Positions 41,612 through 52,239 of a stretch of 64,000 nt of DNA are shown one piece after another. Location: assembly GCA_963989385.1 (NCBI GenBank), contig OZ022506.1, positions 66,847,434-66,911,433 of the forward strand, written 5' to 3'. This stretch comes from Ctena decussata. Its lineage: Eukaryota; Mollusca; Bivalvia; Lucinida; Lucinidae. A model generated the notes under the pieces. The model was not told the origin of the DNA and made no database searches. It saw only the letters and a list, made by a program, of their open reading frames with translations. The first letter of the stretch is position 1; each line of letters begins with the position of its first letter. Both the position numbers and the translations under genes were made by a program.

Positions 41612-42785
41612 AGCTCACCTGAGCCATGGGCTCAGGGTGAGCTATTGTGACACACCCCCAGTCTTTATTGGTTTTATGACCCTGTTATGTCATTACCTAT
41701 GTGAGATGGGATATTTCCTTTGATAAAATAGCAGTGTCACAAGACTGTTGCATAATAGGATTATGAGACCAAATATACAAGAATATTTGTCTATAAATGA
41801 CATCTTCTCTGAAACCGCTAGACCTAAGGCTTTGATATGTTGTATGCATTGTCGAGTAGACCTCAACCAAGTTTGTACAAAAAGTGGCCCTCGGGTCCAA
41901 AATGGCCCTGCGGCGGGGGGTCTTGGTTCGAAATTAAAATATACTTAAAATCTTCTTTTCTAGGACTGCTTGGCTCAGATGCTTGAAATTTTATATGTAG
42001 CATTGCCTTATAGTCTTTTACCTAGTGTATTCAAATGGTGGCCCCAAAGTCAAAATTGGCCCCGCGGCAGGGAGTCTTGGGTTTGAACCATAGAAAGCTA
42101 TTCAAAAATCTTTTTTATTAGAGCGACTTGGAGCAGATGATTGAATTTTGGCATGTATCATTGCTTAGTAGTCTTTTACCAAGTATGTTCAAATGGTGGC
42201 TCCAGGGTCCAACATGGCCCCTGGGCATGGAGGCCCGGTTTAAACCATAAAATACATAGAAACGTATTCAAAAATCTTCTTCTTCAGAACTGCAAGCCCC
42301 AGATGCTTGAAATTTGGCATATAGCATTGCCTAGTAGTCCTTTACCAAATTTGTTCCAATGGTAGCCTAGGGTCCAAAATGGTCCCATGGCAGAGAGTCC
42401 TACGTTTGAACCATAGAAATACATAGAAAAAAATCTTCAAGACTCAGAGGCTTTACATTTCTATGTAGCATTTCCAGGTTTGTTCACATAGAAGCCCTGG
42501 TGTCTAAAATGGCCCTACCTCCTCGGGGCGGGGGGGGGATGTTGGGTTCGAAACTTCAGAACTGCTTGGCTAAGATGCTTGAAATTTGATATGTAGCATT
42601 GGCTAGTTATCCTATACCAAGTATGTTCAAAGTGACCCTAAGGTCCAAAATGGCCCCGCTGCAGGGAGTCCCGGACTTTAACCATGGAAATACATAGAAA
42701 ATATTTAAAAATCTTCTGCTTTAGAAGCACTTGGCTCAGACGCTTGAAATTTGGTATGGAGCCTATACCTGGTAGTCCTTAACCT
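41612..42785 (+). mobile_element. Tandem-core element, about 170-bp units, copy 1
   Basis: The head hairpin 'TAGCTCACCTGAGCCATGGG' then 'CTCAGGGTGAGCTATTG' is followed by about six units containing 'GCTTGGCTCAGATGCTTGAA', 'TATGTAGCATTGCCTAGTAG', 'TTCAAATGGTGGCCCCA' and 'GGGTTTGAACCATAGAAA'. The expected tail 'GGTGAGCGATTCAGG' is not seen, so the element is truncated near 42785. Confidence 0.7.
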
Positions 42786-43185
42786 GCGTATAGCCATGTA
42801 GCTATAGTAGGAGTCTTTAAACTGCACAGGGGATGACTCTCCCTACACAGGGGTCCTCCAGTTAACGTCCCGATCCGAAAGACGGCACACTTGTTAGAAA
42901 TTAACACTTTCTTTCTCTTATGATCATCTGCTATAAACATTTGCTAGTTCATTTATTCGTGTTTGTGGATCTTTCCCCTTCCAGGAGGAGAAGCGCGTAT
43001 TGACGTGTGAAGATTTTGTTTATTGACTTGGCAACCTTACGTGTTTGTAATGAGAAGTGTCACATCGCTTACCTGAGTCACCCTATATACTGTCTCCAGC
43101 TGGCGCTCGCACTCGGCGTCATACACGCTTGTTGTTGTGCTCTAAACATTTTCGGTTTTCTGTTGCAAAAATACGAGCCATGGCC
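42786..43185. other. Unassigned sequence between two tandem-core elements
   Basis: No gene is recognised. A short open stretch after 'TTCCCCTTCCAG' at about 42985 (EEKRVLTCEDFVY then stop) was considered and not accepted as an exon. Confidence 0.35.
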
Positions 43186-43189
43186 CTTT

Positions 43190-45425
43190 TTAGCTCACCT
43201 GAGCCATAGGCTAAGGGTGAGCTATTGTCATCACTCAGTGTCCGTCGTGCGTCGTCCGTCTTGCGTCGTGCGGCGTCAACAATTTGCTTTAAATGACATT
43301 TTTTCTGAAACCGCTAGACATAGGGTTTTGATATTTGGTATGAAACATTGTCCAGTGGCCCTCTACAAAGTTTGTTCAAATAGTGACCCTGGGGTCTAAA
43401 ATGGCCCTTGGGCGGGGGGGGGGGTGAGGTCTTGGGTTCAAAAACAAAATATACTTAAAAATCTTCTTCTCCAGAACTGCTTGGCTCAGATGCTTGGAAT
43501 TTGTTATGTAGCACTGCCTAGTGGTCCTCTACCAAGTTTATTCAAACGGTTGCCCCAGGTGTGTAAAATGTCCCCATGGCATGGAGGCCCGGTTTAAACC
43601 ATAAAAATACATAGGACAATATCAAAAATCTTTTTCTCCAGAACCGCAAGACTCAGATGCTTGAAATTTGGTTTGTAGCATTGTCTAGGGGTCCTTTACC
43701 AAGTTTGTTCAAATGGTGGCACCAGGGTCAAAAATGGCCCCTGGGCAGGGAGTCCTGTGTTTGAACCATAGAAATACGTAGGAAAATATTCAAAAGTCTT
43801 TTTCTTCAGAACCACAAGCTTCAGGTGCTTGAAGTTTAGTATGTAGCATGGTCTAGTAATCCTACTAAATTTGTTCAAATAATCGCCCCAGAGTCCAAAA
43901 TGGTCCCGGGGCAGGGAGTCCTGTGTTCGAACCATAGAAATACATAGGAAAATATTCAAAAATCTTCTTCTTCAGAACCCCAAGTCTCAGATGTTTGAAA
44001 TTTGGTATGTAGCATCGTCTAGGTGTCTTTTACCAAGTTTGTTCCAAAATGGCCCCGGGGCAGGCAGTCCTTGGTTTGATCCATAGAAATACATAGGAAA
44101 ATAATCAAAATCTTCTTCTTCAGAACTGCAAGGCTCAGATGCTTGAAATTTGGTATGTGGCATTGCCTAATACTCCTTTACCAAGTTAGTCCCAGGGCTT
44201 AAAATGGCCCCGCGGGAGGGAGTCCTAGGTTTGAACCATAGAAATACATAGAAAAATAGTCAAAAATCTTTTTTTCAGAACCATTAGGCTCAGATGCTTG
44301 AAATTTGCTATGAAGCATTGTCTGGTGGACCTCTACAAAGTTTGATAAAAATGGTGGCCCCAGGGGACATAACGGCCCTGCCCAAAGGGGATCCTGGTTT
44401 GAACCATAGAATATTCAAAAATCTTCCTCTTCAGAACCACATGGCTCAGATGCTCGATCATTGGTATTAAGCATTGGCTAATGGTCCTTTACTAATTTTG
44501 GTCAAATGCAGGGCAAGGGTCCAAAATGGACCAACTGCAGGGAGGCCTGTGTTTGAACCACAGAAATAGATAGAAAAATAGTCTAAAATCTTCTACTTCA
44601 GAACCACTAGGCTCAGATGCGTGAAATTTGGTATGAAGCACTACCAGGTGGACCTTTACCAATTTTTATCAAATGGTTGCCCCAGGGTCCAAAATTGCCT
44701 TGAGGCATGGGTTTTTGGTTCAAAAATGAAATACACTTTAAAATCTTCTTCTCTAGAACTGCTTGGCTCAGATGTTTGAAATTTGGTATGCAGCACTGCC
44801 TAATGGTCATTTACCACGTTTATTCAAATGGTGGCCTCAGGGTCCAAAATGGCTCAACCCCCGGGGGGCCTTGGTTTGAACCATAGAAATACATAGGAAA
44901 ATATTCAAAAATCTTCTTCTTGAGAACAACTTGGCTCAGATGCTTGAAATTTGGTATGATAGGGGTTGAGCGAAGGAAAATGTGTTCAATTGGTCAAGGT
45001 CACATGACCAACATGGCGACCACACCCACATATGCTAAAAAGCCTTTAAAAATCCTCTTTTCCAGAACCAAATGACCGATTTTTTTTAACTTGGTATTTA
45101 GCATTGAGTACTGGAGTTCTACCAAGATCATTTAAATGATGACCATTGGTTGACCCTGACTGTTTTACGGCATGAATAAATTTGCTTTTTGGTGTTTTTA
45201 TATGGGAAAATGCTTAAACAATTAAGTACAGATTTTGGTGCAAATTTTGATAAATGCAGTCTGACAACTTAATGACTACATAGATCATTCTTTGACCTTT
45301 AACCCATGTCTCTCATATCTTGACAGTTTCAAACTACATGTATCAGGTTTGTTCAAATGATGACCCTAGTTTGGCGTTTGTCATTTTTGCTCCGGTGAGC
45401 GATTCAGGCCCTCTTGTCCCTCTTG
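43190..45425 (+). mobile_element. Tandem-core element, about 170-bp units, copy 2 with complete ends
   Basis: The head 'TTTTAGCTCACCTGAGCCAT' then 'GGTGAGCTATTG' leads into 'GTCCGTCGTGCGTCGTCCGT'. About eleven diverged units of 165-185 bp follow ('TCTTCTTCAGAACCGCAAG', 'TCAGATGCTTGAAATTTGGT', 'CCAGGGTCCAAAATGGCCC', 'AACCATAGAAATACATAGG'). The last unit, from about 44960, changes to the 450-bp type seen at 32-34 kb. The tail is 'GCTCCGGTGAGCGATTCAGG' then 'CCCTCTTG'. The tail is the partial complement of the head. Confidence 0.75.
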
Positions 45426-45429
45426 TTTA

Positions 45430-46530
45430 GAAGTTCGTGTCTTGTTTCCGTGTTATTTTTTTTTGGTACCCAGGTGTAAATTGCCATGACATTGTTGTTG
45501 AGAAGTTTCTTTCAGGGTGTTTGTTAAGCTATAAAGATCATGTATTGACTGATCAGTATTGAATGCAGTATAGGTTTTCCAATGATATTAGTCTCCTGTT
45601 GGTGCTTCCACTCTGCGTCAATAAGAGGTGTTCTCATAAAGGCGGTATAACTTGTTGCTTCTGGTATTTACAGGTACCGCATACCGGAAGTCCTTCGGCG
45701 TGCTCGTTTAGGTTTTAACACCATACTATATAGAATGCGACCGTGTCAAGGAGGTGGCTTAGACGCTTAACAACCCTTTAAGCGCTTAGCGAAGAGTATG
45801 ATCGGACTGGTCGGATGCCCAGGCTAATCTGAGTCTGCGCACTCGTGTTGCGGCTCATATCGCTCTGCATGCATCTTGCTTTGCATGATGCTCTTGTGCA
45901 GTTTTAGAACAGCCAGAGTTTACAAATATAATTGTTCGAAANNNNNNNNNNNNNNNNNNNNNNNGATGTATGTCTGTGAAACTATCATACAAATTATGTT
46001 GGGAAGATGTGGGTATAACATGTACAGATAAAGAACGTGCAGTCAGAACAAAGATCTTCTTCATTAATAATGTATCGGTTTCGCGGGGAAAATGAGACAA
46101 CAGAAATTATCATGGACAAAACGTTTAATGGAAAATGGGTACCTCAGGAAAAGCAACTTTATCATTTTTTCTCGTTTACTATTCCCAAAGGGATTCAACT
46201 CTTAAAGGAAATAATTAACTCTCACTTTAGAAGGGCTTTATAGTCCAAGGAAGCCAAAAGACAGTCAAAAGAGTAGTTACCCTTTGTAAAACGAGGTTAA
46301 CTCGTGAAAGAAGAATGTTGCCTAAAAAGAGATTTTTTTCATTTACAACAAGGGCATGCTTAAATGGTAAATTTGCTCTAAATGGCGAAATTACTGTTTT
46401 AAGAGCTGACCCTGTTTAAAAAAAGAAGTAAAATAGAAAAGGGAAACAAGTAGAGTTGATCCCCTTAATGTTTGGCCCATTCTTCGTCACAAGTTGAGTT
46501 TATCATGATGCGACGTGTCACAAAATTGCC
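45430..46530. other. Unassigned sequence with N gap
   Basis: It includes 23 Ns at 45942-45964. 45740-45875 is a partial copy of MITE family M1 ('GGATGCCCAGGCTAATCTGA', 'GTGTTGCGGCTCA'). An exon could be hidden in the gap only if the gap is really longer than shown. Confidence 0.5.
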
Positions 46531-46544
46531 GGCGGCTAAAATAT

Positions 46545-46735
46545 AAGTTAGCCGCAACACGAAAAAAAGTGGTATGTGCGTCATGCGAAGACCCAGATCA
46601 GCTTGTGCATCCGCCTAGTCTGAGCAGAGTCTTTGATGTCAACTTGGAGGTAGCTTAAACCCTTAGCTACCCTTTAAGCTAACAGCAAAGACTCTGTTGT
46701 GGTTTTTTTGTTTTGTTTTTTCATGTCGCGGCTTA
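46545..46735. mobile_element. MITE family M1, degraded copy
   Basis: It starts 'TTAGCCGCAACACGAAAAAA' and ends 'TTTTTCATGTCGCGGCTTAA'. The middle has 'GGAGGTAGCTTAAACCCTTA' and 'CAGCAAAGACTCTGTTG'. The ends are inverted relative to each other, as at 15981-16218. Confidence 0.65.
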
Positions 46736-46789
46736 ATTGTGTTCTTGGTCTTTTCATGCTCTCGTGACAAAAGTCAGGAGGCATTAAGA

Positions 46790-49010
46790 TTTGCTCCTAT
46801 CTGTTTGTCTGTATGTATTTACGAGGGATGATCAAAAATTTCCCGGAAAAGTGCTGTAGTCTCTTTACTATTTCACTTTCTGCAACAAAATTTCATCCTA
46901 GGCAACCTTAATATAATTGTGATTCATATCATACAAAACTATTAACTTATGTCCAACCAGTTTACTGTACGCGCCACCAACGTAACGATCGGTAACGTGA
47001 CCCGGCCCAGCTAACATTACGTTGCTTTCTATCGTTTCTGATAGCAAAATTTGAACGTTGCTTAGTCAAATTATTTACATAAACATAAAATACTTTAAAT
47101 AAACTTGAAAATATGTATCTTATCTTGATGTTCTTTGCAAACTTTGTAAGTTGTTTTGATTCCTTCTACGAAATGATGGCTAAGTTTAACATGACCTTTA
47201 ATCAGTAAATATATGGGGTGGGGTAATTCATGGGCAGATAACTTATTTTGCCTTACACAACGAAAGTGTTGTGATAAGGTTCCATAGACTAGATATAATG
47301 GCTACTCTTTAGATATATGATTTATGCATTTCAGTCCAAGCATTCCAGCAATACGACAACACAATCTGAAATCGGCTGCATAATAAGCTTCCAGCAAATG
47401 TCCAACGATATATCGGCCATCTTTGTCGTAATTAAGATCATATTAATCTATTGCTATGTGTAGCATTTCGAAGAGTGTGGTACATGAAACTAATTATACA
47501 AAATGACCCATCCTAAGACTATGGCTGAATTTTGATAAAGCTTGCCGATGTGGCATTGCTGCTAGTTGATTTAAGACTTTTGATAGGCAGCTAATGCTGC
47601 TGCAGATAGCAGAGGTTGTGTTGTCGTATTGCTAGAATAGTTTGATTGAAAGCGTACATCAACTATCTAACGAATTGCCATTATATAAAGTTTATGAAAC
47701 TTGAACACAACAATTCCATTTTATATCGTAAAGCAAATTATCTGCCCTTGAATTACCCCACCCTCACACATTTAATAATTAAAGGACACTTGGGACTTAG
47801 AGACCATTTCGTAGAAAATATCAAAACAGCTTACAACATTTGTAATGAACATCAAGATGAGATATGTATTACTAAGGTCAAGCGAGTTAATTAACATTTC
47901 TGTACACAATTCATGGCTAAACAACGTTCATAAATTGCTATTAGAAACGATAAAAATGCAACGTGACGTTAGCTGGGCCGGGTCACGTTACCGATCGTTA
48001 CGTTGGTGGCGCATGCATGAAACTGGTTAGACATACGTCAGTTCTTTTGTATGATATGAATCACAAATACATTAAAGTCGGCAAGTGTGAAATTTCACTG
48101 AAGAAAGTAAAATAGGAAAGAGAATACAGCACTTTTCCGGGAACTTTTTGGTCATCCCTCGTATGTCTGTCTGTCCGCCCGTTTGTCACACGCTACGGTA
48201 GAGCTTGAGATATCAACTCCTCCTAGAGTTTTTAAAGGATCTTTTTTAACTTGGTATGCGTGTTGTGAATATAATGAAAACGTGCATGTGGCTTTTTAAA
48301 GCGATAAAATTAATTTTGATGAAATTATGACCTTTTGAACTTAGTCAATTTGGGGAAATTTATAGGGTAAGAGGTTTGTGTAATCAACTCATCCCACTGG
48401 CTTAATAGGATTCTTTTGAACGTTGTTAAAATGTTTTGAGCGTAATGAAAATAAACATGAGGCTTTTTAATGGAGAAAACTGACTTTAGACAGAACAACG
48501 GCCTTTTTAACTTAGTCATTTAGGGCGTTTTTTGCATTATAGGGTACTAAGTTTTAGTGATAAACTCCTCCGTTTCCAAGGGATACATTTTAAACTTTGT
48601 ACACACATTGTAAACATTATGCAAATATGCATGCGATAAATTGATGGATATAAACTATATTTTAAGATAATTATGATTTTCCGAACTTAATCATTTTGGG
48701 CAGTTTCTTTGCATTTTTTTGTATGAAGTTTGGGTTATTAACTCCTCTAACAGGTTTCTGTAGATTCTATTTAAACACATGCCGGGGACACAAGGAAGAT
48801 GTAGATGTGGCTTTTTTTATTTAGATAAAAATAATTTGATGGAAGTACGGGGTTATATTTTCATTTTGTCATTTAGGGCATTTTTCCACTTAATGGTATT
48901 GAGTTTTTTAATCAACTCCATTTCTGTTTCACAGATTTCAATAGATTTTTCCTGAGATTCGAATAAGCGTGTCGACATAAAATCGGCATGTGATTTTTTG
49001 ACGAGATTTT
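46790..49010 (+). repeat. 180-bp tandem-core repeat, second array, split by a foldback element
   Basis: The head 'AGATTTGCTCCTATCTGTTT' at about 46786 is interrupted at 46820 and resumes at 48162 ('TATGTCTGTCTGTCCGCCCG'). About four to five diverged units follow to about 49010 ('AACTCCTCCTAGAGTTTTTA', 'AAAACGTGCATGTGGCTTTT', 'CCTTTTGAACTTAGTCAA'). It is related to 13870-14810. Confidence 0.7.
46822..48161. mobile_element. 1340-bp foldback element with mariner-like termini and TA duplication
   Basis: The ends are 'CGAGGGATGATCAAAAATTT' and the complement of 'AACTTTTTGGTCATCCCTCG'. TA lies immediately outside both ends (46820-46821 and 48162-48163). The arms remain complementary for hundreds of bp: 'GATTCATATCATACAAAA', 'ACGTAACGATCGGTAACGTG' then 'ACCCGGCCCAGCTAAC', 'GGGGTAATTCATGGGCAGAT' and 'CAATACGACAACACAA' all have mirrors near the other end. 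Almost the whole element is one imperfect hairpin. No transposase ORF remains. The TA target and GAGGG...AAAA termini suggest a Tc1/mariner-mobilised element. Short ORFs inside are incidental. Confidence 0.8.
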
Positions 49011-49204
49011 GTATCGCTGACATGATAAAATTACCTTTCTATGTGACTATGAACAACTATACTATTTATTCAACAAAAATTAAAACAGACATTTTAGACA
49101 CTTTAAGTATAAATAAATTAAATATATCTAATACTGGTTTAGTGTTAGCTTTGAATCAGATACGTTTTTACACAAATTTTAAAATGTTATGTGTATGGGA
49201 AAGC

Positions 49205-49216
49205 ATGCAGAAATAT

Positions 49217-49255
<39 letters not shown>

Positions 49256-49256
49256 T
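49205..49256 (+). repeat. (ATTT)n microsatellite
   Basis: About eleven or twelve repeats of TTTA follow 'GCAGAAATA'. ORFs reading LFIYLFIYLFIY here are artefacts. Confidence 0.9.
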
Positions 49257-49259
49257 ACA

Positions 49260-49840
49260 GTATTTAGAGAGAAAAACACATTTAGCTATATTAGCTAGTC
49301 TACCATATGTCCCTCTGAAATATATATATACATATATACAAATATTTAACAATATACATTTTATGAAATGAAAATAAAAATCTAGATACTATTAATCTGT
49401 CGTTGCATAAAACTTTACATTTTAATAATTTCGCGACATATCGCAGTTTCTGAAATCGATTGCATATGACCCTAAGTGCTTAACTGAGTTGTCAATACTA
49501 ATCCGAAGTCGAACTCGGTGCAAGAAAAACTTGAGCTCGGCGCAAGGAACGTGTGGCGGAGCCAATGTCCAAACATCACACCCTCTCGCCGAGTTCCTCG
49601 GTATTCAACTCCCAGACAGACCCATAAAAATACGGATAGCTGACAACTCAGATTTGGGACACTAATATAATTTTATTATAAAATTACACAATAATACACT
49701 ATTTAAAAAATATGATTTAAAAAAAAGTATATTAGGGCGTATAAACAGTTCCATTTCTTGTAAGGTATAGTGTTTACCTATAATCATTCTAAAACGATAA
49801 GCTAAAATGCTTCGTTACTATATCAGAAATTAAATCTTGC
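49260..49840. other. AT-rich unassigned sequence
   Basis: No gene is recognised. 49500-49630 is more GC-rich ('CGAACTCGGTGCAAGAAAAA', 'GAGCTCGGCGCAAGGAACG'). Confidence 0.35.
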
Positions 49841-49844
49841 ATCC

Positions 49845-50105
49845 TTAAATACTGGCTTTATAATTCTTTTTGAAAACATTAAGAGAAAGTGCGTTTCTAA
49901 CAGACTCGGATAGGTGGTTCCATAATCTAGGCGCAGAACATGAGAATGAACCATCAAACATTGCTGTTCTTGATCTGGGCACTGCTTAGTAGCCGTCTGT
50001 AGATTATCTTAGCGTGCGATTGTGCAACTGGGACATTGGAGTGAGAAGATCCGACATATAAGATGGTGTGAAATTATTCAATGCTTTGTCAAAACGGCCA
50101 TGTTA
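49845..50105 (-). pseudogene. Second LINE type, 3' end of RT ORF (relic)
   Basis: On the minus strand, codons ending at TAA (49845-49847) read RSRTAMFDGSFSCSAPRLWN followed by HLSESVRNALSLNVFKKNYK and ASI. 'CSAPRLWNHLPESVR(N/D)A ... F(K)K(N/L)' is the standard C-terminal end of many CR1/Jockey-group reverse transcriptases. Upstream codons (to about 50105) need frameshifts. The text differs completely from the (TAGAA)n LINE. Confidence 0.7.
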
Positions 50106-50139
50106 TAGTAATGTCGTTGAGTTATAATTTATTATTTTT

Positions 50140-50450
50140 CTATTTCTAAAATATATGAGAAACACATAAATAAGCATCTGATTGGATTCTTGAATTAATA
50201 TGATTAGATACATGAAAATCAATCGGGATTCAGACCCAAACACAGCTGCCAGACTGCAAAAATAAAATTAATAGACCAAAGGATGGCCTGTATAGATAAA
50301 GGTTATATCAACGGAACATTATTTCTTGACTTTTGCAAAGCTTTCGACCTAGTTGACCACCCTATCTTATTAAGCAAACTTTCAACTTATAAATTTACAG
50401 ATGCTGCTCATAAATTACTCGCCTCATATATAAACCGGCAATAATTAAAT
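50140..50450 (+). pseudogene. Second LINE type, RT fragment (relic)
   Basis: On the plus strand, 50218-50447 reads ENQSGFRPKHSCQTAKIKLI, then GTLFLDFCKAFDLVDHPILLSKLSTYKF and ends at a stop after YINRQ. 'QSGFR-KHSC(Q/E)TA' and 'FLDF-KAFD-VDH-ILL-KL' are RT motifs 2 and A; the catalytic Asp is present. It is oppositely oriented to the adjacent 49845-50105 relic, so the two are separate insertions or an inverted rearrangement. Confidence 0.8.
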
Positions 50451-50459
50451 CAGAAGTTT

Positions 50460-51970
50460 GAGGTTGTTAGTCTTTGTTCTTAAAAGACACTTTAAGATGT
50501 ACTCTGCCTTGTGACAGGTGCTGCAAAGAAGAAACATCCGTGCCTTATTGTCACAATTTTCTGGTATTGTTTATTATTTTTTATTTATTTCATGCTCAGC
50601 TGAGTACTTTTTAAACTTATTTTAAAATAGGTAAACTTGTGCAAAGATCAAATTTTGTTATAACTTCAACACATTAACTTTCATCTCAGCGTACTAAATC
50701 ATTTCCTGACACTATACTTTTATTTTAACTTAAAATCGGGGGCTCAACTGAATTCAGCTTAGAATATTTGAAACTCAGGGGATCAGATCTAGGCCTGTAT
50801 TAGAAGCTCAGTTTCTGCTGACTGGCGATGTGGACGTCGCTATGGTGATCCGCCGAGCTGTTATGTTTTTATGGACATGTTAAGATGAATGGGACACTTC
50901 TTTGGCTGGTAATTCTTATAAAAGAATAATTTCTTTCCAATTTCATGGAAAAGAAAGAAATATTTTTATTGTTAGGGTATATACAGCTGATTCTCATTAT
51001 CTCTATTAAATGCTGATATTTCAGAGTACCCTCTTTTATCAAAGAATATAGTCCAGGCGCATATCCTGTGTTTTTTTCTTCAATTCAATTCCTGTTGGCT
51101 CAAATTGCTAGTTTCTCAAGTAAATTTTCTGGGACCAGTAAATTTTCTGGGACCAGACAATTTACTTTTAGATAATAGTAGTTTGATATGAACTTCGACT
51201 TTGCGATATTGAGAGTTGCTAGTTTTGTCCCTATTGGCTACATTGTAGTTTTATATGAAATAAAATAAATATTTAACACTTTTTGGTCTCATTCATGTAA
51301 GAACTAGAGTCTCGGTGCTATTAGTAGATTTGAATTATGTAATTTTATTTAAGAAAAGGGTTGGGTTGTAGTTTTGTTTCCTAAACTAATTAATACATGC
51401 CAGACTTTAATTCTAGTTTTAAAGCATCTTCATTTAGGTATAGCACAGTTTTATTTTTGTGTCTGAACCAGTACTAAGTTTTAATGTAGCGATATAAATG
51501 ACTACGTAATATAAACAAATAAACACATCTATTATACAAAAACAATGCAATTTGCCGGCTTGTCGAGAGAACGGCAAAGAATTCAAGTGGATCTTTCACG
51601 CTGAGTTGTCATCGTAGTGTCACCATTTATGAATTTGATGTAATCGAATTTCATTCTTATTGCGATTTTCTGATAGTTGGATAAGGATGCGTTTGTTTAC
51701 ATCAAATTCGCCTATCTTTTCTGATAGCGACGCTCGCTCGAATATTATTTAACGAAATTATAAAGTAACGACTCTTTGTGTCACGTGCCTATATTCGAGT
51801 AATTGCTACCTACGTTAGAACTGTAAATATTGGGACTTAAGGCATAGGTAACCTTAACATGTCAGACTGGCCCGCGTACATGTACAAACTAATCACTGCA
51901 TGCTTCACTGATGCGTATGCCGGTCATGGTATATTCAGTGCCTTAGCAACACACAAATCTCACAAATTTA
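50460..51970. other. Unassigned sequence with a repeat tail
   Basis: 50490-50575 resembles 15040-15105 ('CTTGTGACAGGTGCTGCA', 'TTGTCACAATTTTCTGGT'). A direct duplication of about 20 bp ('AAATTTTCTGGGACCAG(T/A)') is at about 51122-51160. An inverted pair is at about 51630-51705 ('TTTGATGTAA' and 'TTACATCAAA'). No gene is recognised. Confidence 0.4.
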
Positions 51971-51974
51971 AAGA

Positions 51975-52235
51975 GTAAATACACTTCAGGAACTGACTGA
52001 ATCAGATCCCAAACCACATCCCCATCATTAAAAAGAAAGATTGACAAAGACATTCCAACAAACAATAAATTACAAATGATAAGCCGAGTCAGCAGCTCTT
52101 TCCCAAATATGTGGCAACTCAGCTATCTTTACTGAACTAAACAATTTAGACCAACAGAAGGGTTACAATGAAAACACAATAAGTTAAACAGCACCGAACA
52201 TAAAACAAATGCAACCGCAACGAAAGTACCGTCTG
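51975..52235 (-). repeat. Dispersed repeat family R2, longest copy
   Basis: It begins 'AAGAGTAAATACACTTCAGG', contains 'GACTGAATCAGATCCCAAAC', 'GCCGAGTCAGCAGCTCTTTC' and 'ACCAACAGAAGGGTTACAAT', and ends 'GAAAGTACCGTCTGCGC'. It is complementary to 27585-27775. Confidence 0.7.
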
Positions 52236-52239
52236 CGCA

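Noticed and set aside
42985..43025. Possible exon after a CCAG acceptor (EEKRVLTCEDFVY)
   Set aside because: It reaches a stop without a donor and has no similarity to the expected MIEAP region.
47646..47894. 82-codon ORF inside the foldback element
   Set aside because: It lies within the palindromic arms and has no transposase motif (no DDE/D signature).
49205..49256. Membrane-like FIYLFIYLFIY peptide
   Set aside because: It is translation of a TTTA microsatellite.
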